Of a stretch of 64,000 bases of DNA, positions 1-10,508 are shown piece after piece. The stretch comes from Centrapalus pauciflorus (lineage: Eukaryota > Streptophyta > Magnoliopsida > Asterales > Asteraceae). Below the pieces are notes generated by a model. The model was not told where the DNA came from, searched no databases, and saw only the letters and a list, made by a program, of their open reading frames with translations. Numbering within the stretch: the stretch's first letter is position 1; the number at the start of each line of letters is the position of its first letter. Location of the stretch: assembly GCA_020465985.1 (NCBI GenBank), contig JAANYP010004258.1, forward strand, positions 1 through 64,000. Direction: 5' to 3'. The position numbers and the translations under genes are program-made.

Positions 1-126
1 CTCTGAGCTGTTTTTCAACAAGTCATCATTCACAAATTCATCTTTCAGTGTTCATAGAGTTTCTTCAGATATCACTCATCAATTTTCCATAAAAGATCTT
101 GGAAGATTCAATTTCAAGCAATCAAA

Positions 127-816
127 ATGTCAGATGAACATTTTTCAAAGTCTGAGCTGATTGAAAAACTTACCGAATCTGAAAAGATTCGTAAGAACAA
201 TTACGACATTCTTGTTCAGTTAAATACTTATAAAGCTATTGCTTTACGTGATGTATCAATACTGAAAGAAGAAACTCAGAGTTTAAAAGTCAAACAAAAT
301 TATGAGAATACTGCTCTTAAATTGAAAATATCTGAATTATCAAAAGAACTTGACGATTCGAAACGAGCAAATTTTCAGAATGCAACTCAACTGAAATATC
401 TTTTGCCTGAAAAATCTGATCTTTACAAGAAAGTAAAAGATCTTGAAGAATTACTTTCCAAGACAAATCATTTTTTTGCTGTTGAAAAAGAGTTGTCTTT
501 AACTAAAGATTCACTTGAGAAGGAAATACATGAGTTCTTACTGAAAGAACAAGATTTTAAAGCAAAATTTAAATTGTATGAAGATGAAAGAAAGATGTTT
601 TTAATTAAAGAACAATCTTTTAAAACTGACTACCAATCATTTGAAAATGACAGAAATTCTTATTTGGTCATTATCAAAGAATTAGAAGAACAAATACTTC
701 ATCTTTCTAAACAATTCAATTAATTTCCTTCTTCAAAAGAATCAGAGGTTAAAGATCCTTCAGTTTGTTCAGAATCTAAAGTTGATCAATTTGATTTTTC
801 TATAGAAAGTGAAAAG
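127..816 (+). pseudogene. Sirevirus-like gag fragment, coiled-coil part
   Basis: The open frame 127-723 gives 198 residues rich in Lys, Glu, Leu and Ser in heptad-like spacing (for example KVKDLEELLSK), which reads as a long coiled coil. The same frame continues past a TAA at 721-723 up to the gypsy insertion point. Removing the inserted 9066 bp (element plus one duplication copy, a multiple of three) rejoins the frame at 9883. There is no zinc knuckle in the retained part. The family call rests on the downstream WVPK repeats and polypurine array; the coiled coil alone would not identify it. The start at 127 follows a leader with no upstream ATG in frame. Confidence 0.6.
812..816. repeat. Target-site duplication AAAAG, left copy
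   Basis: AAAAG directly precedes the TGTGACACCC start of the left LTR. It is repeated at 9878-9882 directly after the right LTR's TGTTACA end. This fixes both ends of the minus-strand gypsy element. Confidence 0.95.
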
Positions 817-2966
817 TGTGACACCCTTGCCACAACAACCACCAATTACAATACACCCAGGATTGATCATCAACATGCAATAACATAATGATCTGATAAC
901 CTAAATTAAGTGCGGAAGCATTAAAAACATAAATAAAGTAGTGCAACAAGTGTTAAACACCCTACGGTGCTATAAGGTACCAAGTCTAAGTCTACACACC
1001 CATTACAATTATTACAATCATCCAGAATATTACAACATTGTCTCATAACATAAATTACCGATAAAATAGTGCCGAGTCTCCCAAATCTTCCAAAATGACC
1101 TAACTAGAAGGTCCAGCAGTAGATTTTCCTTTGCCTGTAAAAAAAAATACAACAACTAAAACGTAAGCGAATGCTTAGTGAATACATAGATTGCGCATTT
1201 TATAAGTCTTTATGAAGCCCAAGAGTATCCCGACGACAAACGTCGTATACTCTCTTCGTACACCAAGTACGGACCAGAGCCGCAGCCCCTTCGAGCCCAA
1301 AGCTCGGCATTTACACATACCATCTGAGACAAACGTACGATCGGGGATGACATACTGCCTACCGGACCTGGAGGGATCAGCTCCAGCGTCATATAGCACA
1401 GTAACATCAGAGTTAACGATGCGACCCACCGGTCCATCACTAGATGCACAACAATCGAACGGACATGCAACAAGTAAGAATGTGCATCTAAATCTACGCA
1501 AGTTAGTAGAATTCCAAACAATCAATGAAACAACAGGTCTCAGCAGGCAAAGCTTACATAAAACAAATATAAACATGCGAAATCTACTGTACTCACAGTG
1601 GGTGCGTAATTATCTTTAACCAATTTTATTTCTCTTCGGGCTTTCAACCGGATTCCACCAAGTACCCCACTGTGGGTTAAACAACACCACAAGGGACCTG
1701 TCATATTAATTACAACAATTTCCTTATATCATTAACCGTTTAACTCATAAAAATCAAGTCTCGTAAGTTTTGCAACGTTTTCCCCCATTTCGGGTCTACA
1801 TCCAAATTCAAACCATAACTAAGTTTGAAACCCATTTCAAGTTCATAACTTGTCCTTTGCATAATTCTTGTCATTTTATGTGTTGTTTATAAGTTTTATT
1901 CAAAATACACGAGTCTAGGGAGTAGTATTCTAAATTTTAAGCATTAAACTCGAATTTAATGGGTTAGATTCGAATTCCAAGCATCAGAATCGAATTCCAA
2001 GCATCAGATTCGAACTAAGCTTCGAATCTAGGCTTAGATTCGAACTCATCTTCGATTCTATGGTTAGATTCGAAATCAATCATCAGATTCGAAATTTATA
2101 CATTAGATTCGAACTCCTTATGTTAGATTCGAACCTACCCTTCGAATCTAAGGTTAAATTGAACTACACTTCGAGTCTAGGGGTAGATTCGAACCCCCTT
2201 CCCTTCGAATCTAATGTTATACTCGAAAACATACTCGAATCTAAGCACCAAACTCGAGTTTGTTCTTGCATTTCGACTCTGTTCTTGACCCATTCGAGTC
2301 TGTTCATCATTTCAACTTAAATCCTTCATTTCTAAGGCAAAAATCACTAATATATCATGTATAATACCTAGATTCGATTCTACTATGCATATATTTTCAT
2401 ATTCCAGCAACATTTCAAGCAAAACAAGCTTAAATTTGCATAAAATGACAGATTCGAATTCTAGTTAACTTCAAAACCGAAACTATAAACTTAAAAGGTT
2501 CGATTCTTACCTCAATTCGCACGAACTCTGAAATCCGTTTGTATATTGTTGTTGTACTCCTCGATACCTTTCCGATGACGTATAATTCTCGAAAATCCGA
2601 CGGTCGGTTTGTGATATATCTTAGAGAGATGTAGAGAGAAAACTTCTAGAGAGATAGAGTAGAGAGAGAGTGTAAACTAGAAAATGAAGCCTATTGCCCT
2701 TTATATACTACTTTCGTCATTTTGCTCATTTCACCACTCGACTTAACCGGTTTCATAAAATACTGATTTAATCTTAAATATATCATAAATAACTTTTAAA
2801 TTCATAATAATCCACAAAATTGATTCTGAGTTCAATTTTCTCAAAAATAGCAACAAACTTTGCTAAATATCCAAATACATAATAATCACCCAAATTCAAC
2901 TTAAATATAAATACGTTTTCCACTTAATTAACCAAAATACATCAAATTAAATCCGTGGATGTTACA
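817..2966 (-). repeat. 3' LTR of the intact Tekay-type element
   Basis: Begins TGTGACACCC and ends TGTTACA on the plus strand, 2150 bp. It matches 7783-9877 almost base for base. The other LTR lacks 49 bp present here at about 2752-2800, a gap bounded by short TTCATA direct repeats, as expected of a short-homology deletion. The internal array of AGATTCGAA motifs is listed separately. Confidence 0.93.
1921..2300. repeat. Array of AGATTCGAA motifs inside the LTR
   Basis: At least ten copies of AGATTCGAA or its complement TTCGAATCT lie at roughly 20-25 bp spacing, in both orientations, so neighbouring copies can pair into hairpins (for example 9-bp arms around a 7-base loop near 2130-2155). The same array is in the other LTR at about 8920-9255. 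The TATA box of the LTR lies upstream of it on the minus strand, so the array falls in the transcribed leader and tail. Confidence 0.85.
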
Positions 2967-2968
2967 AC

Positions 2969-2983
2969 ATGGGCTCCACCACG
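2969..2983 (-). other. Polypurine tract of the intact Tekay-type element
   Basis: The minus strand reads GTGGTGGAGCCCATG next to the inner edge of the 3' LTR. The same GTGGTGGAGCCCA motif sits at the equivalent place in the second Tekay-type element (59374-59386), which supports its role in plus-strand priming. Confidence 0.7.
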
Positions 2984-3002
2984 CTCAACTTCGTCCTCGA
3001 AG

Positions 3003-6000
3003 TTACTCGGACTCAAACAGTTTCGGATACTTTCTTAACATCTCTGACTTAGTTTCCCATGTATGATTTGCTCCTTTATGGTGCTTCCAACGTACAAGCA
3101 CCATTTCTATCTCCTTGCTTCTTAATTTCTTCATCTTAGTATCTAACACACACTCCGGCTCTTCAACATACCGGAGCCTTTCATCAACCTGCAGTTCAGT
3201 ATGGTCGGCCCAATCCTCGTTACTAGAAGTAAATGACTTTCGAAGATTTCCAACGTGAAACACCGTATGTATGCCCGACATCTCTTCAGGCAATTCCAAA
3301 CGGTATGACTGATTCCCCACTTTTTCAGTTATCTTAAATGGTCCGACGAATCTCGGAGCCAACTTTCCCCTTTTTACAAAACGAGTAACACCCCTCATGG
3401 GTGATACTTTCAGATAAACCCAGTCATTCACTTCAAAATTTATCGGCTTGTGCCTCCGATCATAGTAACTTTTCTGACGATCCTGGGCCGCTTTCATGTT
3501 TTGCCTAATCAACTGTATCTTCTCGTTTGTTTCTTGAAGCAAGGCCGGCCCAGCAATTGGTGTTTCACCCGTTTCTCTCCAACATGTAGGAGTCCTACAT
3601 TTCCTTCCATACAAAGCCTCGAACGGAGCTTTCTTGATTGTAGCGTGGTAACTGTTGTTATACGAAAACTCTATGAGTGGCAGATGATCGTCCCAATTGC
3701 CACCGAGATCTAACACACACGATCTCATCATGTCTTCAAGCGTTAAGATGGTCCGCTCACTCTGACCATCAGTTTGCGGGCGGTAAGCTGTACTCATTGT
3801 TATCCTTGTCCCTAACCCTTCTTGCAAAGCCGACCAAAAATTTGAAGTAAACCGGCTGTCCCGGTCCGATACTATGGACTTAGGCACTCCATGCCTAGAA
3901 ACAATCTCGTCCATATATATTTTAGCCAACTTTTCTAAAGAGTAACTTTCTCTTATCGGTATAAAATGTGCGGACTTAGTTAATCTATCGACTATCACCC
4001 AAACTGCATCATGTTGACGCCTAGTCTTCGGCAGTTTTGTAACAAAATCCATAGTAATGTGCTCCCACTTCCATTCCGGAATAGGAAGCGGTTGCAGACT
4101 GCCGTACGGTTGTTGATGCTCGGCCTTTACCAACCGGCAAGTCCTACATCGTTCAACATACTGCCCTATGTCCTTTTTCAATCCCGGCCACCAAAAGTCT
4201 GCCTTTAAGTCGTTGTACATCTTTGTGCTCCCGGGATGTACAGAAAACTTAGATTGATGTGCCTCCTCAACGATCACCTTTCTCATACCACCATATTTCG
4301 GCACCCAAATTCTTCCGTACACACCTTTTAATCCCGATTCACTAGTTTCCATATTTTTAATCTGCGCCCTTATATCCTCAGCACCAACATTCTCGTCTTT
4401 CAAGGCTTCCTCTTGAGCGGCCTTGACATCATCTATAATAGTAGACGTTAACATGGTAGAAGTCATCATATAGCAGCAATCCTTAGCATACGCTTTCCGG
4501 CTCAAGGCATCGGCTACTACATTAGCCTTTCCGGGGTGATAAAGGATTTCACAATCGTAATCCTTTATTAGCTCCATTGATCGTCTCTGCCTCATATTGA
4601 GTTCCTTCTGGCTAAAAATGTACTTTAAACTCTTATGGTCCGTGTATAATTGGCACTTAGTCCCGTAAAGATAATGCCTCCATAACTTTAATGCGAATGT
4701 TACTGCAGTCAACTCGAGATCATGAGTCGAATAATTCTTCTCATGCTGCTTCAACTGCCTTGAAGCATATGCAATTACTTTCCCGCGCTGCATCAGTACA
4801 GCGCCTAACCCTAACCTCGAAGCATCGGTATACATCACAAAGTCATCATTGCCCTCAGGTAAGGCAAGTATCGGCGCTTCACTCAAAGTTTTCTTCAAAA
4901 CATCAAACGCCTCTTGCTGCACGGTCTCCCAAACGAAAGGCGCATTCTTCTTCGTTAATGCCGTCAGCGGAACTGCAATCTTTGAAAAGTCCTTTATAAA
5001 CCTCCTATAATATCCCGCCAACCCAAGAAAACTCCTGATTTCCGTAGCTGATTGTGGCGGTTCCCAATTTCTTATAGCCTCAACTTTAGCTGGATCAACC
5101 GAAATCCCAGCTCCAGATATAACATGTCCTAGAAACTGTATCTGTTGTAGCCAAAACTTGCACTTTGAGAACTTGGCGTACAACCTTTCTTTTCTTAACA
5201 ACTCCAACAGTTCTCTCAGATGTTCAGCATGTTCTGCTTCAGACTTAGAATATACTAAAATATCATCGATAAACACAATTACCGATTTATCCAACATCGG
5301 TCTACAAACCCTATTCATCAAGTCCATAAAGACAGCTGGGGCGTTGGTTAATCCAAAAGGCATTACCAGAAACTCGTAATGGTCATACCGAGTCCTGAAT
5401 GCTGTCTTTGGCACATCTTCTTCTCGTACCTTCAACTGATGGTATCCTGATCTCAGATCAATCTTAGAAAATACACTAGCCCCATGTAACTGATCAAACA
5501 AGTCATCTATCCTCGGCAGAGGATACTTGTTCTTAATCGTCAACTTATTCAGCTCCCGATAATCTATGCACATCCTCATCGTGCCATCTTTCTTCTTTAC
5601 AAACAGCACCGGGGCTCCCCACGGCGATGAACTCGGCCGAATGAAGCCCTTATCCAACAATTCTTGCAGCTGTGTCATCATTTCCTTCATCTCGGTTGGG
5701 GCAAGACGATAAGGAGAACGAGCTACCGGTGCAGCTCCAGGGATCAGATCAATTCGAAACTCAACTTGTCTCTCAGGCGGCACGCCAGACAAGTCTTCCG
5801 GAAACACATCCGGGAATTGTGAAACAACCGGCACATCGGCCAAAGTTCTCTTCTCTGCCTTAGCATCAATCGCATATGCTAAGTATGCATCACATCCCTT
5901 TGCAACAAGCTTTCGAGCTTTTGCAATAGTCAGCAAACACAGATCCCCGCTTCTCCTATCCCCATATATACATATCTCACGCCCCTCCGGGGTAGTTATC

Positions 6001-7565
6001 TTTATCATTCGGCTCTTACACACTATATGGGCTTCATTCTCGATCAACCAGTCCATTCCGACTATCACATCAAACTCGCTGAACTCTATCGGAATCAGAT
6101 CTAAATTGAAGACTACATCTTCAATTACTAACGTGCAATTTCGGTATACATGATCTACCTTAACTAAAGTATTGCTAGCAGTTTCAATATCAAGTATAGC
6201 AGACAACTTAGACAGTGGCATGGCAAGTCTTTGTGCAAACACAGTAGAAACAAACGACCTATTGGCACCCGAATCAAATAAAACTCGTGCTGGCATAGAA
6301 TTAACTATAAACGTACCCGTGACAACCTCCGGGTTCTCCCTTGCCTTCTCTGCAGTTATCTGAAAAGCACGAGCAGGTGCCCTCTGTGACTGACCCCGGC
6401 GGTTAACTGAACCACCACTCGAACCTCCAGACGATCGTGTTGATGATGGGACAGCAGCCGTTGGAGCATTCTTTCTACAATTCCTGCTATAGTGACCCCA
6501 CACCCCACACTTATAGCAAGCATCACCCTTCCTGGGGCAGTCATTCTGAAAATGTCCCAGTTCTCCACAGCAAAAGCAAGCACGTCCGTTAGGGCACTTG
6601 CCAAAATGTTCCAGGTGGCATTTGTTGCAGTATTGTGGTTCGGTGTTGATAGAGTATGCACGAGCACGACCACGATCAGAAGAACCAGATGGTCGGCGAA
6701 AAGACTGCTGTGACGAGTATTGTGAAGACCGGGAAGATCCCGAGTATCCTCCCTCCCTTTGGCGCTTCGGCGGTGACGGCTGTGTTGGATTGGTGGAAGC
6801 AGCAGCAGACCCAACAGAGTAGCCCGACATAATCAAAATCTGCTCTACATTTCTGGCAGCCTCAAGTAAGCCAGCAAATGTAGGGTAACGAACGTTGCTC
6901 ATAACCCTCCTAATCTCAATGTCAAGACCAGCCTCGAACCTGGTCACTTTCCTTTCTTCGGTGTCCACCTGATGAGGTGCGAACAGACTTAACCTCGTGA
7001 ACTCCACAGCATATTGGGACACCGTCTTCGTCCCCTGTACCAGCGCCATAAACCTTGCCTCTAATCTCCGACGCTCATCAATCGGACAGTATTGCTGAGT
7101 GAATAAGTCCGTGAACTCAGCCCATTTCATAACCGAAACCTTCTCCAATGTCAAAGCGTTCACCATGGCATTCCACCACATGATTGCATCATTCGTGAAC
7201 ATAGCAGTTGCATAACGAACCATATCCTTCTCAGCACAGTCGCTGATTCGGAATGTTCGCTCAGTTGCTGTTATCCATTCCAATGCAGCAACAGCATCCC
7301 CTAAACCGTTAAACTCTACAGCTCCATTTCCTTTAAAATCCTTAAACCGACAACCCCTGGGCTTATTAGATGACCCAGTGTTGTCATCTTGTTCCTCATT
7401 AATTCCCTCCCTTTCTTTTTCTTTGTTCTTCCTTTTATCTTCCCTTCGCTTAGCTTCGGCCTCATCTCGAGCCCGAAACTGCTCTTGAATCATCTCTCTT
7501 TGCTCAGCCATCATGGCTAGCATCATTTCTCTCGTCTCTTCAGGTGTCATTCCTCCTCCAGACAT
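3003..7565 (-). CDS. Gag-pol polyprotein, Ty3/gypsy Tekay chromovirus, intact
   Basis: One 1520-residue frame. In order: charged N-terminal gag; two zinc knuckles (CFCCGELGHFQNDC near residue 328, CYKCGVWGHYSRNC near 348); aspartic protease (LFDSGANRS near 428); reverse transcriptase from about 638, with FIDDIL near 763; RNase H (YTDAS near 910); integrase with an HHCC zinc site (about 1101-1141), DFV, SDRDSRF and GQSERT motifs; and a chromodomain-like tail (VRWKHHKGANHTWE) near 1470-1505, which in this family directs insertion to heterochromatin. All catalytic motifs I can read are in place. The start MSGGGMTPEE matches the start of the second element (MSGSGD). It would act in cytoplasmic particles and then in the nucleus. 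It has no frameshift or stop, unlike every other pol here. Confidence 0.95.
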   Translation of the reverse strand: MSGGGMTPEETREMMLAMMAEQREMIQEQFRARDEAEAKRREDKRKNKEKEREGINEEQDDNTGSSNKPRGCRFKDFKGNGAVEFNGLGDAVAALEWITATERTFRISDCAEKDMVRYATAMFTNDAIMWWNAMVNALTLEKVSVMKWAEFTDLFTQQYCPIDERRRLEARFMALVQGTKTVSQYAVEFTRLSLFAPHQVDTEERKVTRFEAGLDIEIRRVMSNVRYPTFAGLLEAARNVEQILIMSGYSVGSAAASTNPTQPSPPKRQREGGYSGSSRSSQYSSQQSFRRPSGSSDRGRARAYSINTEPQYCNKCHLEHFGKCPNGRACFCCGELGHFQNDCPRKGDACYKCGVWGHYSRNCRKNAPTAAVPSSTRSSGGSSGGSVNRRGQSQRAPARAFQITAEKARENPEVVTGTFIVNSMPARVLFDSGANRSFVSTVFAQRLAMPLSKLSAILDIETASNTLVKVDHVYRNCTLVIEDVVFNLDLIPIEFSEFDVIVGMDWLIENEAHIVCKSRMIKITTPEGREICIYGDRRSGDLCLLTIAKARKLVAKGCDAYLAYAIDAKAEKRTLADVPVVSQFPDVFPEDLSGVPPERQVEFRIDLIPGAAPVARSPYRLAPTEMKEMMTQLQELLDKGFIRPSSSPWGAPVLFVKKKDGTMRMCIDYRELNKLTIKNKYPLPRIDDLFDQLHGASVFSKIDLRSGYHQLKVREEDVPKTAFRTRYDHYEFLVMPFGLTNAPAVFMDLMNRVCRPMLDKSVIVFIDDILVYSKSEAEHAEHLRELLELLRKERLYAKFSKCKFWLQQIQFLGHVISGAGISVDPAKVEAIRNWEPPQSATEIRSFLGLAGYYRRFIKDFSKIAVPLTALTKKNAPFVWETVQQEAFDVLKKTLSEAPILALPEGNDDFVMYTDASRLGLGAVLMQRGKVIAYASRQLKQHEKNYSTHDLELTAVTFALKLWRHYLYGTKCQLYTDHKSLKYIFSQKELNMRQRRSMELIKDYDCEILYHPGKANVVADALSRKAYAKDCCYMMTSTMLTSTIIDDVKAAQEEALKDENVGAEDIRAQIKNMETSESGLKGVYGRIWVPKYGGMRKVIVEEAHQSKFSVHPGSTKMYNDLKADFWWPGLKKDIGQYVERCRTCRLVKAEHQQPYGSLQPLPIPEWKWEHITMDFVTKLPKTRRQHDAVWVIVDRLTKSAHFIPIRESYSLEKLAKIYMDEIVSRHGVPKSIVSDRDSRFTSNFWSALQEGLGTRITMSTAYRPQTDGQSERTILTLEDMMRSCVLDLGGNWDDHLPLIEFSYNNSYHATIKKAPFEALYGRKCRTPTCWRETGETPIAGPALLQETNEKIQLIRQNMKAAQDRQKSYYDRRHKPINFEVNDWVYLKVSPMRGVTRFVKRGKLAPRFVGPFKITEKVGNQSYRLELPEEMSGIHTVFHVGNLRKSFTSSNEDWADHTELQVDERLRYVEEPECVLDTKMKKLRSKEIEMVLVRWKHHKGANHTWETKSEMLRKYPKLFESE

Positions 7566-7765
7566 GTTCTGAAATACGAAACATATAACTTATTTAGCAA
7601 CATGTCATAAATTTAAAGACACCATTCATTTGTCCCGTATAATAGTCAATCCCTATAATTACTAGATCATAACCTATCTTAGTTCAGATCATTACTTAAA
7701 CCACTACATATCATTACCTAATGTTTGAGATCAAGACCTCACGGACACTTGAATCTCAAACTACT

Positions 7766-7777
7766 GCTCTGATACCA
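7766..7777 (-). other. Primer-binding site, initiator tRNA-Met type
   Basis: The minus strand reads TGGTATCAGAGC five bases inside the 5' LTR. This is the standard plant primer site complementary to the 3' end of initiator tRNA-Met. Confidence 0.93.
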
Positions 7778-7782
7778 TCTCG

Positions 7783-9877
7783 TGTGGCACCCTTGCCACA
7801 ACAACCACCAATTACAATACACCCAGGATTAATCATCAACATGCAATAACATAATGATCTGATAACCTAAATTAAGTGCGGAAGCATTAAAACATAAATA
7901 AAGTAGTGCAACAAGTGTTAAACACCCTACGGTGCTATCAGGTACCAAGTCTAGGTCTACACACCCATACATTTATTACAATCATCCAGAATATATTACA
8001 ACATTTGTCCCACAACATAATTACCGATTAAATAGCAGATATCTTCCAAATCTTCCAAATCGACCTAACTAGAAGGTCCAGCAGTAGATTTTCCTTTGCC
8101 TGTAAAAATACAACAACTAAAACGTAAGCGAATGCTTAGTGAATACATAGATTACGCATTTTATAAGTCTTTATGAAGCCCAAGAGTAATCCCGACGACA
8201 AACGTCGTATACTCTCTTCGTACACCAAGTACGGACCAGAGCCGCAGCCCCTTCGAGCTCACAGCTCGGCATTTAGACATACCATCTGAGACAAACGTAC
8301 GATCGGGGATGACATACTGCCTACCGGGCCTAGGAGGGATCAGCTCCAGGTCATATAGCACAGTAACATCAGAGTAATCGATGCGACCCACCGGTCCATC
8401 ACTAGATGCACAACAACCGAAAGGACATGCAACAAGTAAGAATGTGCATCTAAATCTACGCAAGTTAGTAGAATTCCAAACAATCAATGAAACAACAGGT
8501 CTCAGCAGGCAAAGCTTACATAAAACAAATATAAACATGCGAAATCTACTGTACTCACAGTGGGTGCGTAATTATCTTTAACCAATTTTATTTCTCTTCG
8601 GGCTTTCAACCGGATTCCACCAAGTACCCCACTGTGGGTTAAACAACACCACAAGGGACCTGTCATATCAATTACAACAATTTCCTCATATCATTAACCG
8701 TTTAACTCATAAAAATCAAGTCTCGTAAGTTTTGCAACGTTTTCCCCCATTTCGGGTCTACATCCAAATTTAAACTATAACCAAGTTTGAAACCCATTTC
8801 AAGTTCATAACTTGTCCTTTGCATATTTCTTGTCATTTTATGTGTTGTTTATAAGTTTCATTCAAAATACACGAGTCTAGGGAGTAGTATTCTAAATTTT
8901 AAGCATTAAACTCGAATTTAATGGGTTAGAATCGAATTCCAAGCATCAGAATCGAATTCCAAGCATCAGATTCGAACTAAGCTTCGAATCTAGGCTTAGA
9001 TTCGAACTCATCTTCGATTCTATGGTTAGATTCGAAATCAATCATCAGATTCGAAATTTATACATTAGATTCGAACTCCTTATGTTAGATTCGAACCTAC
9101 CCTTCGAATCTAAGGTTAAATTGAACTACACTTCGAGTCTAGGGGTAGATTTGAACCCCCTTCCCTTCGCATCTATGTTATACTCGAAAACATACTCGAA
9201 TCTAGCACCAAACTCGAGTTTGTTCTTGCATTTCGACTCTGTTCTTGGCCCATTCGAGTCTGTTCATCGTTTCAACTTAAATCCTTCATTTCTAAGGCAA
9301 AAATCACTAATATATCATGTATAATACCTAGATTCGATTCTACTATGCATATACTTTCATATTCCAGCAATATTTCAAGCAAAACAAGCTTAAATTTGCA
9401 TAAAATGACAGATTCGAATTCTAGTTAACTTCAAAACCGAAACTATAAACTTAAAAGGTTCGATTCTTACCTCAATTCGCACGAACTCTGAAATCCGTTT
9501 GTATATTGTTGTTGTACTCCTCGATACCTTTCCGATGACGTATAATTCTCGAAAATCCGACGGTCGGTTTGTGATATATCTTAGAGAGATGTAGAGAGAA
9601 AACTTCTAGAGAGATAGAGTAGAGAGAGAGTGTAAACTAGAAAATGAAGCCTATTGCCCTTTATATACTACTTTCGTCATTTTGCTCATTTCACCACTCG
9701 ACTTAACCGGTTTCATAATAATCCACAAAATTGATTCTGAGTTCAATTTTCTCAAAAATAGCAACAAACTTTGCTAAATATCCAAATACATAATAATCAC
9801 CCAAATTCAACTTAAATATAAATACGTTTTCCACTTAATTAACCAAAATACATCAAATTAAATCCGTGGATGTTACA
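7783..9877 (-). repeat. 5' LTR of the intact Tekay-type element
   Basis: 2095 bp, TGTGGCACCC to TGTTACA on the plus strand. It is nearly identical to 817-2966 apart from scattered substitutions and the 49-bp deletion near 9714. It carries the promoter that would drive the gag-pol frame on the minus strand. Confidence 0.93.
9660..9665 (-). promoter_or_regulatory. TATA box of the Tekay-type LTR promoter
   Basis: The minus strand reads TATATAAAGGGC followed by a CT-rich start region, typical of a plant LTR promoter. U3 would then be only about 210 bp, and most of the long LTR, with the AGATTCGAA array, would be transcribed leader. Start site inferred, not shown. Confidence 0.6.
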
Positions 9878-9882
9878 AAAAG

Positions 9883-10508
9883 AATCCAACTGAGTTTTCT
9901 AAATTTGATTTTTCTTCGGATCTTAAACTTAAGTATCTGTTAAAGATACACAGAGGCAAAGATAAAATTGTTAAACAACTTCCATTTACGCCGTTGAATC
10001 TTCGAAGTCAAATTTTCCTAAAGTTTCTAAAAATAATGGTCATTCTAATCAGAAAGCATTTTCCCAGAAAAACACCCAATATTATCAGAAACAGGCAAGA
10101 ACCGGACAGTTTTTCAAAAAGAAGAGTTCGCAAAAGTCTGATCATTCAATTTCAAGTTTACTTAGAAATTCAGATATTCAATTTTCTCATACTCAAAGAA
10201 ATTTGTTTTCTGCTTTTGAGAGAGAAGCTGATAGTTATAACTTGCAATGGGTACCTAAATCCAAGTACAAGTGGGTACCTAAACCCCAGTTTAAGTGGGT
10301 ACCAAAACCCGTTTTGAAATGGGTACCCAAAAGTGCTAACAAGTCTGGATCCAAATCTATTTGGATACCAAAACATCTTAAATTTTGCAGGTTAAAGGTT
10401 CCTGTTCAAATCAGTTCAGGACCCGTTCTTCATTTCAATAGGCTCTTGATTGCTTCAGATCAAGACCCGTGCTTCAACTCAGTTTGGCTTCTAGTTAATC
10501 CAGACTAG
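9883..10508 (+). pseudogene. Sirevirus-like gag fragment, C-terminal part
   Basis: Continuation of the gag frame after the gypsy insertion. A frameshift just before about 10012 moves the recognisable frame to that of 10203-10508. That frame is Lys/Gln/Ser-rich, then holds FSAFEREAD and a run of WVPK repeats, and ends at TAG in the third hairpin unit. In intact relatives gag leads directly into protease and integrase; here nothing of pol follows. Together with 127-816 it makes one broken gene. Family assignment is from the repeat style and context. Confidence 0.6.
10248..10373 (+). repeat. KWVPK tandem repeat coding segment
   Basis: Four WVPK copies and one WIPK copy, spaced 8-9 residues for the first four, encoded by repeated GGGTACC-containing units of about 27 bp. 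The peptides are basic and aromatic (KWVPKPQF, KWVPKPVL). Function unknown; a nucleic-acid-binding linker is a guess from the charge. Confidence 0.8.

Larger units (their letters stand above)
817..9877 (-). mobile_element. Intact Ty3/gypsy chromovirus, Tekay type
   Basis: A complete element: two LTRs of about 2.1 kb, a tRNA-iMet primer site, a polypurine site, one uninterrupted 1520-residue gag-pol frame and a 5-bp duplication (AAAAG). The C-terminal chromodomain-like segment and long LTRs point to the Tekay/Del lineage. The open frame and near-identical LTRs suggest it is the youngest large insertion here and may be able to move. It interrupts the gag frame of the Sirevirus remnant. Confidence 0.93.

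Noticed and set aside
1175..1619. Open frames on both strands near 1175-1619, repeated near 8161-8581
   Set aside because: They lie inside the two LTRs of the gypsy element, repeat in both and match no protein family; chance frames in LTR DNA.
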